DNA of 64,000 nucleotides from Pseudoips prasinana (lineage: Eukaryota > Arthropoda > Insecta > Lepidoptera > Nolidae), in NCBI GenBank assembly GCA_951640165.1, contig OX621256.1:2046001-2110000 (forward strand), in the 5' to 3' direction. Positions 1 through 9,943 of this stretch are shown one piece after another. The notes beneath the pieces were generated by a model. The model saw only the letters and a program-made list of their open reading frames with translations. It ran no database searches and had not been told where the DNA came from. How positions within the stretch are numbered: the stretch's first letter is position 1; each line of letters begins with the position of its first letter. The position numbers and the translations under genes are program-made.

Positions 1-299
1 GCCACACGAGCAGTCTTTTGCATTTTTGTGGTATTGGGTTTCAGTAAGATCACCGGAGTACATCGGGGATGGAGGGTCGGAAAGGCCTCAATGATACAAT
101 ACAATCATCATAGTGGAACTGCTTACCATTAGATGGGCCCTTTACTTGTTCATAAAAGAAATATACGACTGCCCTATTATTAGCGTCATCCACGGCAGAT
201 AGTCTGGTCCTGGATTCAAATCCCGGGCCAACAAATTTTTTGAGCTACTAAGATACCATTTTAACGCTATCAAAGATATAAGTCAGTTCGGCTATTTTA
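1..299. other. no recognised gene
   Basis: No convincing coding frame. Around 205-235 there is a tRNA-like stretch (GATTCAAATCCCGGGCC), probably the degraded B-box end of a SINE. Nothing else is recognised. Confidence 0.4.
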
Positions 300-490
300 T
301 TATATTGTTTACTGTTAGCCTAGGACGCTTTCACTGCTTCACCAGTCAATGAAGGCGAGTAATGGTCAGGCCATTTAGCAAAAATAAAACTAAAAATAAG
401 TTAGTCCGCCTTAGAGGACATCACCTTTGCGGTTCAAATCTCGAATCAGGGCAGTTACTGTCGTGTGAAAAGCTCCTTCTTATGTTAAAT
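300..490 (-). repeat. diverged LTR-like fragment
   Basis: The stretch with TTAGCCTAGG, CTTTCACTGCTTCACC and GGTTCAAATCTCGA follows the same order as the middle of the LTRs at 7579-8011 and 10187-10816, with many substitutions. It is probably a solo or truncated relative of that LTR, or a separate copy of the SINE-like module the LTR carries. No gag sequence adjoins it. Confidence 0.5.
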
Positions 491-554
491 ACATAAAAAG
501 GAGCTTTTGGGCCGGTTGCTCTCTTTAATGCGCAAAGAGGGCATTTTATCAGAC

Positions 555-1175
555 TAAGGGCCAGCGCAGACAGAGAGGAGCGCAGCGGAGAGGATCTAGA
601 AAATCACTGAGTTTGTTTCGCTGGGTCTTCTCAGTTGGGGCGCATTGGATCCGGTGGTAGCATTAAAGCGCGACCGTCGTTATTAACACAAGGTCCGTCA
701 TAATAATAATACCTTTAATATAGACAACCATTGACAATATGTAGTAAAAATATTAGACTTAAACTAGATAATTAAACATAATCTCTTCACAATAACTTGA
801 TACGAGCTAGCTAAATATCATTTCTGTAATAAAATAAATTTTATAAATGTTTTCATACAAGATGTACCTAAATATCTATGTTACTAGAAATAATATCTAA
901 TGTATACAACTATATTACTACAAACATGTTCTGACTATTTACAAGCGCTTTTTTAAAGTCTACGTGAATAAAAACCTTTTTTATTTTATTTTTTACAACT
1001 TTAAATTTATTTAAATAAAGTGCATGTATGCTTGAACATTATAATGCGCGAGACTGCGCGAGCATTTTGTCAGGTTCAAGCATATATGCACTTTATTCCT
1101 ATCTAAAAGTTGATTTTCTAGTGCCTTAATAAAATCCTCTCCGCTGCGCTCCTCTCTGTCTGCGCTGACCCTAAG
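555..1175. mobile_element. palindromic MITE split by an RTE tail
   Basis: The left arm (about 562-599, GCGCAGACAGAGAGGAGCGC) is the reverse complement of about 1132-1171. A second inverted pair flanks the centre: 1014-1050 against 1062-1097, with arms AATAAAGTGCAT and ATGCACTTTATT. The arms become continuous if the RTE-tail copy at about 600-1012 is removed, so the element was a long hairpin-type MITE before that insertion. It has no coding capacity. Confidence 0.65.
600..1012 (+). mobile_element. RTE-type LINE 3' end, family A copy 1
   Basis: This copy starts CTGAGTTTGTTTCGCTGG and ends GCGCTTTTTTAAAGTC..GTGAATAAAAA followed by a T-rich tail. The family recurs at 7225-7578/10817-11072, 24002-24163, 28019-28450, 54718-55020, 57232-57560 and 59567-60060. 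The 7.2-kb copy also preserves the end of an RTE-like reading frame, which is why the family is called RTE. All copies are 5'-truncated. Confidence 0.7.
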
Positions 1176-1454
1176 AGTCACGGAAGGCGATATTGGATGT
1201 CTCGCGTTGGCGCGAGTAAGACTGATTGTGTATAGTGTCACAAGAGTTATAGAACTATTAGCCTTGACTTGGTATAAGTAAGCTCCTCGTTTCGATTCTC
1301 TAGTCACGTTCGTGGGAAGAATGTGCTTAGGGGAGCGGGCGAAGGGGGGTATTTGATCTGCCACGATCACCAAGGTACATAATCGTACATGGATGACTCG
1401 GAAAAGCTTCTTCTCAATAGAAAAAATGAAACAACAATACTCTTAACGTGAAAC

Positions 1455-1600
1455 ATATTTATTATGGACTGACTGTGCCCCGCGGGTTTATCCGCGTTAA
1501 ACATTATAAATGATAAGCCTAGATGTGTTATTCGGCGTGAAAGAGTAACAAATATCCAAACATCCATACTCACAAACTTTCTAATTTATAAAATTAGTAG
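1455..1600 (-). mobile_element. Helitron-like fragment
   Basis: It begins with the reverse complement of a Helitron 3' end (GCCCCGCGGGTTTATCCGCG hairpin) and ends near TTATAAAATTAGTAG, as do the better-preserved copies at 50083-50267 and 52428-52597. The CTAG terminus has mutated. Confidence 0.5.
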
Positions 1601-1624
1601 CATAGCCTATATAGATCGAATCAG

Positions 1625-1935
1625 AAATGTTGAGATCCGCAGGCGAACCAAAGTAGCCGACATAGCCGTAAGAATTGCCAAACTGAATGTGGCAGTGGGC
1701 AGGCCACATAGCTCGTAGAACTGACGGCCGATGGGGCAGAAAGGTTCTCGAGTGGCGACCACGAACCGGAAGACGCAGCGTGGGCAGGCCTCCTACACGG
1801 TGGACCGACGATCTTGTGCGGGTCGCGGGAAGCCGCTGGATGCGGGCAGCGCAGGACCGGCTATTGTGGAGATCCTTGGGGGAGGCCTTTGTCCAGCAGT
1901 GGACGTCTTTCGGCTGATATGATGATGATGATAGC
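1625..1935 (+). pseudogene. RTE-type LINE, C-terminal coding tail and 3' end
   Basis: An open stretch at 1687-1917 encodes WQWAGHIARRTDGRW, GRRSVGRPPTRWTDDL and a terminal LWRSLGEAFVQQWT block. This is the basic C-terminal tail typical of RTE-clade retrotransposon proteins. It is followed at once by GATGATGATGAT, the short tandem repeat common at RTE 3' ends. The endonuclease and reverse transcriptase are absent, so this is a 5'-truncated copy. Relatives lie at 3481-3560 and 35610-35850, both on the minus strand. Confidence 0.75.
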
Positions 1936-2085
1936 CTATATTTTTATTCGAATGTATAAGCTATATACATATGTTTTACATAGTTTCATCAAAATCTGTT
2001 CAGTAGGTTTTGCCTGATAGAGTTACAAACATCCAGACATCCATACTAACAAACTTTCGCATCTACTACATTAATAGGATAGCCT
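1935..2085 (-). repeat. Helitron-like 5' end fragment
   Basis: TAGTTTCATCAAAATCTGTT, then CATCCATACTAACAAACTTTCG and ATTAATAGGATAG, match the non-hairpin end of the Helitron-like copies near 50 and 58 kb. The hairpin end is missing. Confidence 0.4.
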
Positions 2086-2660
2086 CATAATAAGAGTTCG
2101 TTGAGGCACCCGGAACTGTAAGAATGGCAATCTATCTATATATATCGCGTAACCAAAACTGACTCATGAGTTCAGAGCTTATGAGACAGTTCCAATTACG
2201 AAATAGCTAAAAAAATATGTCGACCAAAAATAAAAGAACTTACTCTAATGACGTAATACTTTCATTACAATCACTGCCTCTATAAAAAGCACCATACCCT
2301 CGTGTAGACTCTATTAAAACAACAATACAATATTAACAGCAATAGTTTTGTTTGAGCAAAATGCATTATGCAATATAACGCGTTCAGATTGTGTTATGTC
2401 ATGACAGTATTACGCAGGGCTGTCACACCGGCATCAATCAGCTGTGACCCTTTCTTTTACTTCTGTTTTCGTGGTGGAAACCTTTTATAGGTCACCGCCG
2501 TTTGAGGAGACGACAGGGTGTGTGGGAGTCTCTAGAACTACCCACTAAAACCACCACGGATACACCACCTCTAGATGCTTTTAGTGATGGCTCCGGGAAC
2601 TCAAAACAACTGTTGCACCTATGCGTCTAATCACCCGTGACCGGTCCTGCTTGGCACGGG
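2086..2660. other. intergenic, with an unclassified GC-rich block
   Basis: No coding frame is recognised. The block at about 2430-2660 is GC-richer than its surroundings, with CCACTAAAACCACCACGGAT and a CACGGGTGGATAAAAG end. It resembles a LINE 3' UTR on the minus strand, but I cannot assign it. Confidence 0.3.
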
Positions 2661-2798
2661 TGGATAAAAGATAATTATCAATAATTATATTATAATTTTA
2701 TAGCATTGTTTGCAATGCAAAATGAAATCTAATCTCAATAATGGGAAATCATAAATTTAATCTTCCGGCGGGATAACACCTTTGCGGAGGATGTAGGT

Positions 2799-3150
2799 TT
2801 TTTTTTGTTAAGGCAGGGGGAACGCCTACGCATGCCACACGCAAAAAGTGTCTACGGGGAGGGTATGTCGGACTCGCACCGACTAAACCGTGCCGTGGAC
2901 TTCTCTTGGCACCTGATGGGAGGAGCCCCGGGAACGCGGGTATGCTGTTCCGGTGCCCCCCCCCCCCCCTATTGCACCATGTCCCAGTTGTTCGGGACAC
3001 GTATCCTGAGTGGGCTCTTGATTGACCTCTCCTATTGACGACTCCTGCCAGTCCGGCTCAACGACTGCGCCACAGTCAGATCGCTGTCTTCCCGGAGCTG
3101 CTTGCACGTGGCGGCAGTAGAGGACGCTTCTCATACTGCCACCGCAGCCC
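2799..3150 (-). mobile_element. R1-clade LINE 3' UTR, 5'-truncated
   Basis: Read on the minus strand it ends GGTTTAGTCGGTGCGAGTCC, then GACATACCCTCCCC, then poly(A) (T8 at 2799 on plus). That layout is familiar from R1-clade LINE 3' UTRs in Lepidoptera. An 11-bp direct repeat AGGATGTAGGT flanks it at 2788-2798 and 3151-3161, a target-site duplication from retrotransposition. A run of 15 C at about 2957 lies inside. Confidence 0.7.
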
Positions 3151-3161
3151 AGGATGTAGGT

Positions 3162-3480
3162 GTTATTTCTAGATTTTTAAGATTAGATAAATTAATATTT
3201 TATAATAGAGCTGTACGCTTTATAAAGATTTGTGGAAGGAATCTTACACCTTGAGTTACATTGCTCACTGTTAAAGTAGCTTTCTATAGATGAAATAATT
3301 TATCAAAAATGGTGTGCTTTAGACCACACGACTGAAGTAAAACTTAGATGAACTAAACGTAACTAGCAATAAGAGAAAGCGAGAAAGAAAACGTGTGCTC
3401 GCACCTCTCTCTCTTACCCCTACAGTAGTCTCGTCACGCATTCCCAAATCAAGCGTGCATTTTACTTCACATTCTATTGA
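3162..3480. other. no recognised gene
   Basis: AT-rich sequence with a short dispersed motif (GACTGAAGTAAAACTT near 3330, also near 36375) and a stretch of GAGAAAGCGAGAAAG/CTCTCTCTCTTAC near 3375-3420 that resembles 41880-41930. No coding potential is seen. Confidence 0.35.
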
Positions 3481-3560
3481 GTCATCATCATCATCATCAT
3501 ATCAGCCGAAAGACGTCCACTGCTGGACAAAGGCCTCCCCCAAAGATCTCCACAATTGCA
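3481..3560 (-). repeat. RTE-type LINE 3' tail
   Basis: (ATC)n followed by ATCAGCCGAAAGACGTCCAC and TGCTGGACAAAGGCCTCCCC is the reverse complement of the RTE tail at 1860-1935. Only the last roughly 70 bp is present. Confidence 0.65.
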
Positions 3561-3774
3561 TATTCTATTGAGTAGTTTCTGGGTTATCCATCCATTATAA
3601 ACAATCCCAGATTCCCGCTTCACCAACGCTTGGCATTCCGTCAGACAACTCTGTTACGTTCAGAAATTACAAAATCCCTGCCTGCCTGCGTATTTATTGA
3701 AATAAAAACGACTTAACAATTATATCGATTACTTACAATAATTTATTTATGGGGAACACCAAGCGATGACATTT

Positions 3775-4075
3775 GACAGGGTAGTTTTTGGCGCCAACGC
3801 GAAAAAGGACACATCGTGGCATTGTTTCATTTTCGAAAACTAGTGTAAATTCGAGTTTTTATGTGAAAATAAGGTGGATTTCTAGACACAACATCTTCGA
3901 CAACGTACACAAGTGGAGGTAGTGCCATATTGCCGTGAATTGTGATTTTCCGTGTTGTAACCAAAACTCCATAAAAGCCCCTAGTAAAGTCTCCACTGCT
4001 TTACTGGGATTGGACAAGGACTATTATGACTTAACTGTGACGGACTTTAATTGACAATGACGGAAATAAATTATA
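3775..4075 (+). repeat. dispersed 300-bp repeat, copy 1
   Basis: It matches about 53180-53470 in reverse orientation. Shared blocks are TTTTGGCGCCAACGCG, ACATCTTCGACAACGTACAC, TGCCGTGAATTGTGATTTTC and GTAAAGTCTCCACTGC. No reading frame is common to both copies. The palindrome TTGGCGCCAA equals an E2F-type binding consensus. Confidence 0.6.
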
Positions 4076-4544
4076 TAAAAATATATTTACTGAAGGCTCA
4101 TAAGGCCAAAGAAGACAGAGCCGTAAAACGGAATAAAAAAAAATGAATCCAACATTTGACAGGTAGACGAACCGAATGGATCTGTATGGTTCTGGATTGC
4201 GGTAGGTCACAGAGTACTATTATATATATATGAAAGTAGGTATCTACGCGTTGATCGCGTCAAGATAAAGTGCAGGAAGGTTATATTTACTGTAGTCGAT
4301 AATAGAAGAGTTATAAGTGTTGTTATAAATATTTTATTATCACCTGCATATAGAATTTATTACACTAGTTAATTGATCAAGGCTAAAAATGACATTGTAA
4401 ATGCATAATATGCCATAAAAATCATTTGTTCTTGACCTATCTTACTTACTTATAATATGAGCAGTGTCAGACTTGTTTAAAAAACCGCCATAGTACTGGC
4501 TTAATGACTGTTTTTAATGAATACAACCGGGTCGACAGCTTAAA

Positions 4545-4650
4545 ATTGCCTCCATAGCACGAACACGCTAAGAAATCAAACCATTTTAGCGGTCACCCAT
4601 CTATGGACTGATAGCGCTTAACTTCGTCGATCACATATGGACCGCTGAAA
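4545..4650 (-). repeat. 5S rRNA-like SINE fragment
   Basis: GCGGTCACCCATCTATGGAC followed by TGATAGCGCTTAACTTCG is the reverse complement of the 5S-like core at 38310-38370. It adjoins the left end of the mariner element. Confidence 0.55.
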
Positions 4651-4675
4651 GCCACTGGCTATTGATAATATAATA

Positions 4676-5957
4676 GGTCTTTACCTATGAAATTGCCGTT
4701 TTGTATGAAAAAATTTAAACGAATTTTTTTCATGAATTTTTTTATTTGTATTAATCGAAGTAATCACCCATGCAATCAATGCATCTTTGCCATCGCAGTG
4801 GCAGTTTATTGATGCCCTTCTTAAAGAAATCAGCTGGACGGGAGGCAACAAATTCTTCAAAGGCATTTTGTACTGCCTCTCGGGTATTGAATTTTTTTCC
4901 CGCCAAGAAGTTATCCAAATTCTGGAAAAAGTAGTAGTCTGTAGGTGCAAGGTCTGGTGAGTAGGGCGGATGACGGAGAGCTTCCAACCCCAGTTCTTGC
5001 AACTTGGAGACCGTCTGCTGTGCAGTATGAGGTCGCGCGTTGTCGTGCAGGAGCAGCGGAGACGAGCGATTGACCAATGCTGGTTGGAGATGCGCCAGCT
5101 TCTCCATCATTGTGCTCAGTTCTTCACAGTACACATCTGCAGTAATGCTCACCCCGTTTGGTAAGAAGCTGTGATGAATCACACCGGCGCTAGACCACCA
5201 AACAGTGACCATCACTTTTCTAGGGGTAAGTTTTCGTTTAGGGCATTGTTTAGGTGCTGAACCAGGATCCAACCAACTTGCTGAGCGCTTGCGGTTATCA
5301 AACAGAATCCATTTTTCATCGCAGGTAACAATGCGGTTCAAAATTCCTTCATTTGTGTGTCTGTTGAGCAGTGCAAGGCACGTCTCGACGCGTACTTCGC
5401 GCTGGCGATCATTGAGTTCGTGGGGCACCCATTTGTCAAGCTTTTTTACCTTGCCAATTTGACGCAAATGGACCAATATTGTTTTGACGCTAACGTCGAA
5501 AGCTGCTGCTAATTCAGCCGTAGATTGTGTATCATCAGCTTCCACAACCGCCTTTAATTCGTCATTGTCGACCAAAGTCTTCGGACGACCGCGAGGTTCA
5601 TTTTTCAGGTCTAAATTTCCAGAACGGAAGCGAGCAAACCAATAACAGGTGGTGCGTTGGTTTGTAGTGTTAGCTCCGTAAACGTCGTTGATGTTGCGTG
5701 CCGCTTGTGCCGCGTTGCTGCCACGACGGTACTCATATTCCATAATTACTCGAATTTTTAACGTATCCATGATGACGAAAAAGATTGAAATGCGATGAAA
5801 ATGTAACACTAATCAATAAAGAAATGACTACTTTTGGAAAAAAGAATCCATGTTTTTAAAATAAAATTAATTTGAAATTAGAATTCTTAGCCAAACAAAA
5901 ATTATTTTGATTTGAAATGGCCAGTACTGCAGAACGGCAATTTCATAGGTAAAGACC
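4676..5957 (-). mobile_element. complete mariner transposon
   Basis: Inverted terminal repeats of about 28 bp (GGTCTTTACCTATGAAATTG at the left, its reverse complement at the right) are flanked by TA at 4674-4675 and 5958-5959. Length is 1282 bp, the normal size for mariner. It holds one uninterrupted transposase on the minus strand, so it may be autonomous. Confidence 0.92.
4751..5770 (-). CDS. mariner transposase (DD34D)
   Basis: A 339-aa transposase that would bind the mariner terminal repeats and cut and paste the element at TA sites in the nucleus. The N-terminal half (residues 1-110) carries the helix-turn-helix region, with GRPKTL at about 61-66. The linker motif WVPHEL is at 114-119. 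The catalytic triad is visible as D151 (TCDEKW), D243 (HDNARPH) and D278 (SPDLAPTDY). The last two are separated by exactly 34 residues, the mariner signature. I chose the ATG at 5770, which gives the usual family length; the frame extends upstream only to a GTG. Motifs suggest the cecropia-like subfamily, a judgement from memory. No stop or frameshift is seen. Confidence 0.93.
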   Translation of the reverse strand: MDTLKIRVIMEYEYRRGSNAAQAARNINDVYGANTTNQRTTCYWFARFRSGNLDLKNEPRGRPKTLVDNDELKAVVEADDTQSTAELAAAFDVSVKTILVHLRQIGKVKKLDKWVPHELNDRQREVRVETCLALLNRHTNEGILNRIVTCDEKWILFDNRKRSASWLDPGSAPKQCPKRKLTPRKVMVTVWWSSAGVIHHSFLPNGVSITADVYCEELSTMMEKLAHLQPALVNRSSPLLLHDNARPHTAQQTVSKLQELGLEALRHPPYSPDLAPTDYYFFQNLDNFLAGKKFNTREAVQNAFEEFVASRPADFFKKGINKLPLRWQRCIDCMGDYFD

Positions 5958-5959
5958 TA

Positions 5960-6529
5960 ATATATTGTGCCGGTATTAGCACTAAACTGTCTTCCCGTGT
6001 TGTGCAAAAAGGATTACAAATCCAACTATTATCATCCCCTATGACCCTTAGTTTACATTTGTATTAATGAATAACCCCTCCGATCCTGAAACAGACGAGT
6101 GGCTGCATCTTGGAGTGTTAACGTAGAGTGACAGTTACACCAAACATACGCTCTCGTGTATGTCTTTAAAATAATGCCTGCACTAGGCAATAGTAAAACG
6201 AAGAGCTTCACAAATAAGCAATTCACAAACAGGAAGCAGACCCAGAGTCAGGACAACAATTCATGGGTACCAGTAGCTGTTCTGTGCGGGACTCGTATCC
6301 GAAATATATAGGATATAGCAACTTTCAAAAAGCTTGTCGAGAACACAATTTGAGTGTATAATTGATGTTTTCTTAAGTAAAGTATCTATTCTCTTCTTAT
6401 TTGCTTATTTAATTTTGTAGTTTATTTAAATATTTTAACAGTAAATTTACTAAAAATAGTTTTATTTATGGATATACCATAATTTAGGTATATCTCTTGT
6501 TGCACACCTACTGCTAGGTATAAGTTAAT
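5960..6529. other. no recognised gene
   Basis: AT-rich. Around 6180-6310 there is a weak match to the tRNA-derived SINE family at 54350-54555 on the minus strand (GTGCGGGACTCGTATCCG resembles its B-box region). Nothing else is supportable. Confidence 0.3.
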
Positions 6530-6672
6530 GTTCAGCTCCTATCCATCCTAAGGTTGTCTGGAAGAGATCGCTTTATGCGATAAGACCGCCCTTTGTACAA
6601 CTTGTTTATGTAATATCTCATGTTGTATTTATTTTATGGTGTACCATAAAGAGTATTCTATTCTATTCTAGG
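6530..6672 (+). repeat. LINE 3' UTR with ATTCT tail
   Basis: GGTTGTCTGGAAGAGATCGC, then GCGATAAGACCGCC, TTATGGTGTACCATAAAGAG and an (ATTCT)n tail. This is a recurrent lepidopteran LINE 3' end. A short relative of the tail (AATAAATGTATTCTATTCTA) is at about 25310-25337. Confidence 0.55.
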
Positions 6673-6734
6673 AGGACGCCGAGATAGTGGCGAGGCGACC
6701 AACTTAACCACTGAGGCGCTCACACTGGTCTAAT

Positions 6735-6850
6735 AGTGATTGGCGAAGTTTAGCAAGTAAGCTCGCGGTCAGTCCATAGATGGGTGACCGCCGAAGTGGT
6801 CTAATTTCTGAGTCTAGGGTAACCACTGCTCAAACGATAAGTACTTAACC
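6735..6850 (+). repeat. 5S rRNA-like SINE, internally deleted
   Basis: GATTGGCGAAGTTTAGCAAG then AGTCCATAGATGGGTGACCG aligns with the 5S-like core of the copy at 38305-38540. The copy then jumps to CTAGGGTAACCACTGC, so it lacks about 120 bp of the body. Confidence 0.6.
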
Positions 6851-6883
6851 ACTCAGTGACACGTATACTCTTTATAATAATAA

Positions 6884-7128
6884 TATCCTGGGACATTATT
6901 AACAGACGGCCATCTGAACCCAAACTAAGCAGAGCTTGTACTATGGAAACCAGATAGCTGATATATTACATATACTACTTTTCTTTTTGTAAATACATAC
7001 ATTTAAACATAAATACACCCAGACAAACAGACATGTTCATGAACACAAATATCTGTCCTAGCTGGGAATCGAACTCACGACATGCGGCGTAAAAAGCAAG
7101 CATTTACGAAGCACGCCAACCGGCGCCT
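6884..7128 (-). mobile_element. tRNA-derived SINE, family 2
   Basis: On the minus strand: a tRNA-like head (TGGGAATCGAACTCACGAC on plus is the B box reversed), then ACAAACAGACATGTTCATG, then a tail reading ATCCTGGGACATTATT on plus. Other copies include 50555-50735 and 62745-62995. Confidence 0.7.
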
Positions 7129-7224
7129 TAAAGTTAGTAGTATTTAGGAATATTTCGAAAGAAATTATAATTGTACAATTGTTGCACGCTAGGTATATTT
7201 AGAAAAACGTTCATGCCACTTAAA

Positions 7225-7578
7225 CTGTTATAAGACTTTCTTAAAACATGAAAGTAAAGGCAGACACCATCGAAGATGGCAGGATGACATCAAGGAGGTA
7301 GCAGGATCATTCTGGATGAGGATAGCAAGGGAGTAGATCTTTATGGAGAACACTTGGGGAGGTCTATGCTAAAGAGCGAGACTGGGCCGTGTTGAAACCG
7401 GTAGTAGAGACACCCGCTGAGTTTGTTTCGCTGGTTCTTCTCAGTTGGGGCGCATTGGATCCGGTGGTAGCATTAAAGCGCGACCGTCGTTATTAACACA
7501 AGGTCCGCCATAATAATAACATTTAATTCCTACCTTAATATAGACAGAACCATTCGACAATATGCAGTAAAAATATAG
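7225..7578 (+). mobile_element. RTE-type LINE 3' end, family A copy 2 (left part)
   Basis: It keeps the end of an RTE-like reading frame (WQDDIKEVAGSFWMR and RSLWRTLGEVYAKER can be read near 7275-7375), then the family A 3' UTR. It stops at AAAATATAG where the LTR element begins and resumes at 10817 with ATAGCTAAAATTT. The uninterrupted relative at 57232-57560 reads straight through this point. Confidence 0.75.
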
Positions 7579-8011
7579 TGTAACAGGTTTGCACGAACAA
7601 ACACAAGTCAAAATGAAACTGTCTTTATTGAATGCAATACTTTTACTACTAACAAACTAAAGTGTACTACAGAACAGGGAGCGGGACCCCGTGCGTGTGC
7701 TAGCGTATAACTGGTACTCAGAGCTGTCCAACCAGGAAGGTCGAAGCAGTCCGAGAGCGCAGTTAACTCTGCCTGCGCACATTTTGAATTTTTTTTTAAC
7801 ATGACGCTACAGTTAGCCTAGGAGGCTTTCACTGCTTCACCGGACTATAGAGGCGAGCAGAGGGCTCGAGCCGTCTAGAAATTAAGTAACCCGCGCCGGA
7901 GGGCACCCCCTGTGGGGTTCGAACCTCGACTCTGGGCGATTACTGGCGGGGAGAGGGCAGAGATCATCATTTTAGGGAGTTTTGTGCAACTTTCGCTCTA
8001 CGTTAATGACA
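7579..8011 (-). repeat. 3' LTR, U3 part lost or diverged
   Basis: 433 bp closely matching 10187-10669, apart from the shorter T tract here. The last 147 bp of the right-hand LTR (start of U3 on the minus strand) is not recognisable after 8011. A TTTTTATC at about 8044 may be a remnant of the TATA-box region. Confidence 0.8.
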
Positions 8012-8078
8012 TGACGCGGCCCCCCGTCCGCGTTGAGGGGGGCTTTTTATCGGTACGATATGCAAACTAAGGGTCATG

Positions 8079-8260
8079 GAGGGCGTTGGAGGTCGCGACG
8101 CGATCGCGGTCGTACTCTCGTCCGACGAGTACGAATTATCGGTCATCGGGATGTTCGTGTTCACCCTCCCCCTGGACCAAAACTGCTCCTATGGCATAAG
8201 AGCTGGCGTCGTTTTTGATGACGTCCCGACGAAGAAGCTGATAAAGTTAGTTATTTCTTA
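8079..8260 (-). pseudogene. RNase H remnant of LTR-element pol
   Basis: On the minus strand around 8130-8215 the sequence reads DASSYAIGAVLVQGEG, the first catalytic block of the Ty3/Gypsy RNase H domain, and then runs into a stop after the HEHPDDR region. Nothing recognisable as the reverse transcriptase core or integrase is present between here and the protease at about 8900. This implies a large internal deletion. Confidence 0.7.
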
Positions 8261-8689
8261 GTCTTCCTCTGCCGGTGAAATAATAATTCGTCCCACAATG
8301 TGGAAGCGAATGAAATCGCGAGCAAAGCTCGTATACAAATCTAGGTCCCAAAGTTGTCCCACGAAGTTGAAGCTAATGTGGAAGCCTGAGAGTAGACCAG
8401 ATCAGAAAATATTACATTTTGTTTGGAGTAATATGTATCACCACGTAAATCGAACCTATACGAACGTCCCAATTGTTCGCATCAAAGAGGCTATTACTCT
8501 GTGCAGATAGCTCGGCGTTTTCTCGGTGGACATTTATTTTAGCATCTCGCATCATAAAGTCCGTGAAGCTTGGAGAGTACCCCTCGAACAGTAGAGGTTT
8601 TTTTCTTGCTTGGTGGTGGGGAAGTTAGATCAATCAGCGCCAGTTTGTAGTCTGTATTCGCGTGTTGGTCTTTTGTTGGAGTTGTTGCT

Positions 8690-9943
8690 TCAACCGGCCA
8701 TTATCGCAGGAGGAGGAGTCGATGGAGGCGTAAGTATGGCGTCGGACACGCTAGCAGCATCCTCACTGTCTGTCACTGTCATCGCGCTGAGTGGACTTGG
8801 CAAAATCATGATTTCCCTGATGACAGTGGATTCGAAGATGGTGAATTCCTCCGGGTAGAGTACGTGCTGTAAATCGGGTTCGTTGATGAAGGACCACGTA
8901 TACTGAGGCATGTTTATCACCACACCTGCATTTTGCAAGAAGTCGACGCCTAGTAGTGTGCGGTTGTCCCGAGCTTCCTGCAGCACGATGAACCTAGTGG
9001 CTATTTTACGACCATTTAGGTTCACCATGGCTTTGCACACAAGTACCACCTGCTCCCTCTTAATTCCATCGGCTAATGTGAGATCCACTGTTTTCTCGTC
9101 GAATTTGCATCCACTCTTCAGCAGTGACTGGTAGAGACTATAAGATGCGACACTCATCTTGGCGCAAGTGTCCATAAAGGCCGTCCCCCTTATCCCATCC
9201 ACCTCCAGGAACACCACAGGTCGTGAGTGCGTCTGTTCAGGAGCGTCAAGAGCGCAGAAACCGACGTTTTCTTTTTTAACCGGCGACGGGCTTTTCTTGC
9301 ACGTGGAACAATTACTCCTATAAACTCCGGGTGCTCCACACCCATAGCAGGAGAACTTCGGCTGGGAAGGAGATGGTGCCTGAGTTTGACCCTCTGTGAC
9401 ATCTCTTACTGTATAAGATATAGTGCCTTCAGCCCGCTTCTTCTTACTACAGACATCTGCTGTGTGTCCTGGGTTTTTGCAGAAGGTGCACTTTTGTTTA
9501 CCTTTCTTTCTCTGAGCGTTCTTGATTTCGCCTATCTCCGAACTTGCTGCGTACTCATGTAGGGTCTCTTCAATACCTCGTGCCGTCTCCAGGAGTTTGT
9601 CGAATGTGGGCACTGAATCTCGTGGAATGCGGTTCCTTATGTCCAGTCGGATGAGCGGGAAGATTAAATCTATTTGCTGCGATTCAGTGAATGCTGGAGG
9701 GGGAGTCAATGAGAACAGGGACCTTTTCCTGGCTATAAAGGCTTCTGTCGTAACGTTCGCCTCCTGAACTTCATGTGTGATTTGGTAGTACACCATGAAT
9801 GTTGGTTTTTTCGGGGCGAACTTGTGGCGGAGCTTAGTGCGGAAATCTTCCCACTGCGTCACACCAGTCTTCACTCCCTGCCACCACACTGCTGCCTCAT
9901 CTCGTAATAAAAGTGGGGAGACTTTGCAGTGCGTCTGAGTCAC
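8690..9943 (-). pseudogene. Arc-like Gag C-terminal part with zinc knuckles and aspartic protease
   Basis: A 417-codon open frame. The first 140 residues continue the capsid domain: AAVWWQGVKTGVTQWEDF, LRHKFAPKKPTFMVYY, and DIRNRIPRDSVPTF. Two zinc-knuckle-like boxes follow: CTFCKNPGHTADVC (standard CCHC spacing) and CYGCGAPGVYRSNC, where the histidine is replaced. After a linker comes a retropepsin-like domain, VDGIRGTAFMDTCAKMSVAS, ending in the partner strand TLLGVDFLQNAG. The active-site triplet reads D-T-C, not the usual D-T/S-G, so activity is doubtful. The true Gag start lies upstream in another frame (10109). The frame is lost again near 8690, where coding-like sequence continues out of frame. 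The capsid resembles insect Arc proteins closely. Confidence 0.85.

Noticed and set aside
1011..1373. 120-codon open frame on minus
   Set aside because: It runs through the hairpin MITE and unrelated flanking DNA, has no recognisable domain, and follows repeat borders.
8033..8261. Two overlapping 61-codon plus-strand frames
   Set aside because: Antisense to the RNase H remnant and the GC-rich U3 part.
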